From NCBI GenBank assembly GCA_017559885.1, contig JAFYQN010000056.1:1-21187 (forward strand): DNA of 21,187 nt. The letters run 5' to 3'. Below the pieces are notes generated by a model. It was not told the origin of the DNA. It saw only the letters and a list, made by a program, of their open reading frames with translations, and did not search any database. The position numbers and the translations under genes were made by a program. This stretch comes from Clostridia bacterium. Its GTDB lineage: Bacteria; Bacillota; Clostridia; Oscillospirales; Acutalibacteraceae. Shown piece after piece: positions 20,870-21,187 of the stretch; position 1 is the first letter of the stretch; every line of letters starts with the position of its first letter.

Positions 20870-21187
20870 TCATTTAAGTTTCCAAGCAAGGTCGTTTAAA
20901 AATAGTTCTTTTTCCAAAGAATCTACGGTTGTATCCTTGGTAATATGTACAAACTCAATGTCCATCATACGAGCCCAGTCTTTCATTTGGTCTGCGGTCA
21001 CATCGTAAGAAAGCACGGTATGATGCGCTCCGCCTGCGGTAATCCAACATTCAATTCCTGTAGCAAGGTTTGGAAGCGGTTGCCACATAACACGCGCTAC
21101 GGGTAAATTTGGCATTGGCATAATAGGTTTAACACAAATAATATCTTGACAAATAAGACGAAGTCTGCCACCCATATCTACAAGTGA
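20870..21187 (-). CDS. araA: L-arabinose isomerase, C-terminal part (cut by window edge)
   Basis: Only the last 105 residues are present, and the frame is open through base 21187. L-arabinose isomerase uses Mn2+ to convert L-arabinose to L-ribulose. The visible part contains GGRLRLICQDI, the PMPNLPVARVMW linker, ECWITAGGAHHTVLSYDVT with the His pair that supplies one metal ligand in the family, and a C-terminal helix up to LAWKLK. An in-frame Met at 21175 is internal (preceded by SLVD in the same frame), not a start. It is the first visible gene of the ara operon. An araB kinase and any transporter would lie further right, outside the window. Confidence 0.94.
   Translation of the reverse strand, partial: SLVDMGGRLRLICQDIICVKPIMPMPNLPVARVMWQPLPNLATGIECWITAGGAHHTVLSYDVTADQMKDWARMMDIEFVHITKDTTVDSLEKELFLNDLAWKLK

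Noticed and set aside
1..21187. CRISPR arrays, insertion sequences, prophage genes, tRNA or rRNA
   Set aside because: No repeated spacer pattern, transposase or integrase frame, terminal inverted repeats or structural RNA signatures were seen.

Overview
The window reads as chromosomal DNA of an anaerobic, low-to-moderate G+C member of the Bacillota, class Clostridia. It is most likely an uncultured gut-type Oscillospirales or related lineage, but the taxon is inferred. The reasons are the gene order nusB-xseA-xseB-ispA-dxs-tlyA-nadK-argR-recN, strong AGGAG-type ribosome binding sites, a spoVAD gene, a lysine riboswitch and sigma-A promoters close to consensus. I see no mobile element, CRISPR array, rRNA or tRNA. 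All genes look intact except the two cut by the window edges.

Region 1 (1-9904, minus strand) is one long compact operon of housekeeping genes. It is driven by a TTGAAA-17-TATAAT promoter and runs nusB, xseA, xseB, ispA, dxs, tlyA, nadK, argR, recN, tyrS and a small unknown gene cut by the left edge. Gaps are -8 to +14 bases. The operon combines antitermination (NusB), DNA repair (ExoVII, RecN), isoprenoid precursor and prenyl chain synthesis (Dxs, IspA), rRNA methylation (TlyA), NADP supply (NadK), arginine regulation (ArgR) and tyrosine tRNA charging.

Region 2 (9905-12194, plus strand) is a lysine/diaminopimelate unit. A consensus promoter is followed by a lysine riboswitch, an intrinsic terminator, dapA and ddh (meso-diaminopimelate dehydrogenase), then a strong terminator. 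DapA makes the heterocyclic intermediate and Ddh gives the one-step dehydrogenase route to meso-DAP. The step between them (DapB) is not in the window.

Region 3 (12207-16258, plus strand) holds glyA with its own promoter and a P2-type cation ATPase. The ATPase has conserved architecture but altered residues in three of the most conserved catalytic motifs (TGES to SGDT, DKTGT to DKTGI, GDGxNDxP to GNGFEDAD). This is the most unusual thing in the window.

Region 4 (16223-18747, minus strand) holds the Mg2+ channel gene mgtE, convergent with the ATPase across a perfect palindromic terminator, and a spoVAD gene standing without spoVAC or spoVAE. The mgtE promoter is a perfect TTGACA-17-TATAAT and places a hairpin at about +6 of the transcript.

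Region 5 (18793-21187, minus strand) is an L-arabinose unit: the araA 3' end, araD, an M14-family zinc peptidase and a small TIGR04076-type protein, packed with gaps of +10, 0 and -14 bases and closed by a terminator. The peptidase and the small protein are unexpected companions for arabinose genes.

No wholly new multi-gene system is evident. The strongest leads are the variant ATPase, the peptidase/TIGR04076 pair in the ara operon, the uncharacterised gene after tyrS, and the mgtE leader.
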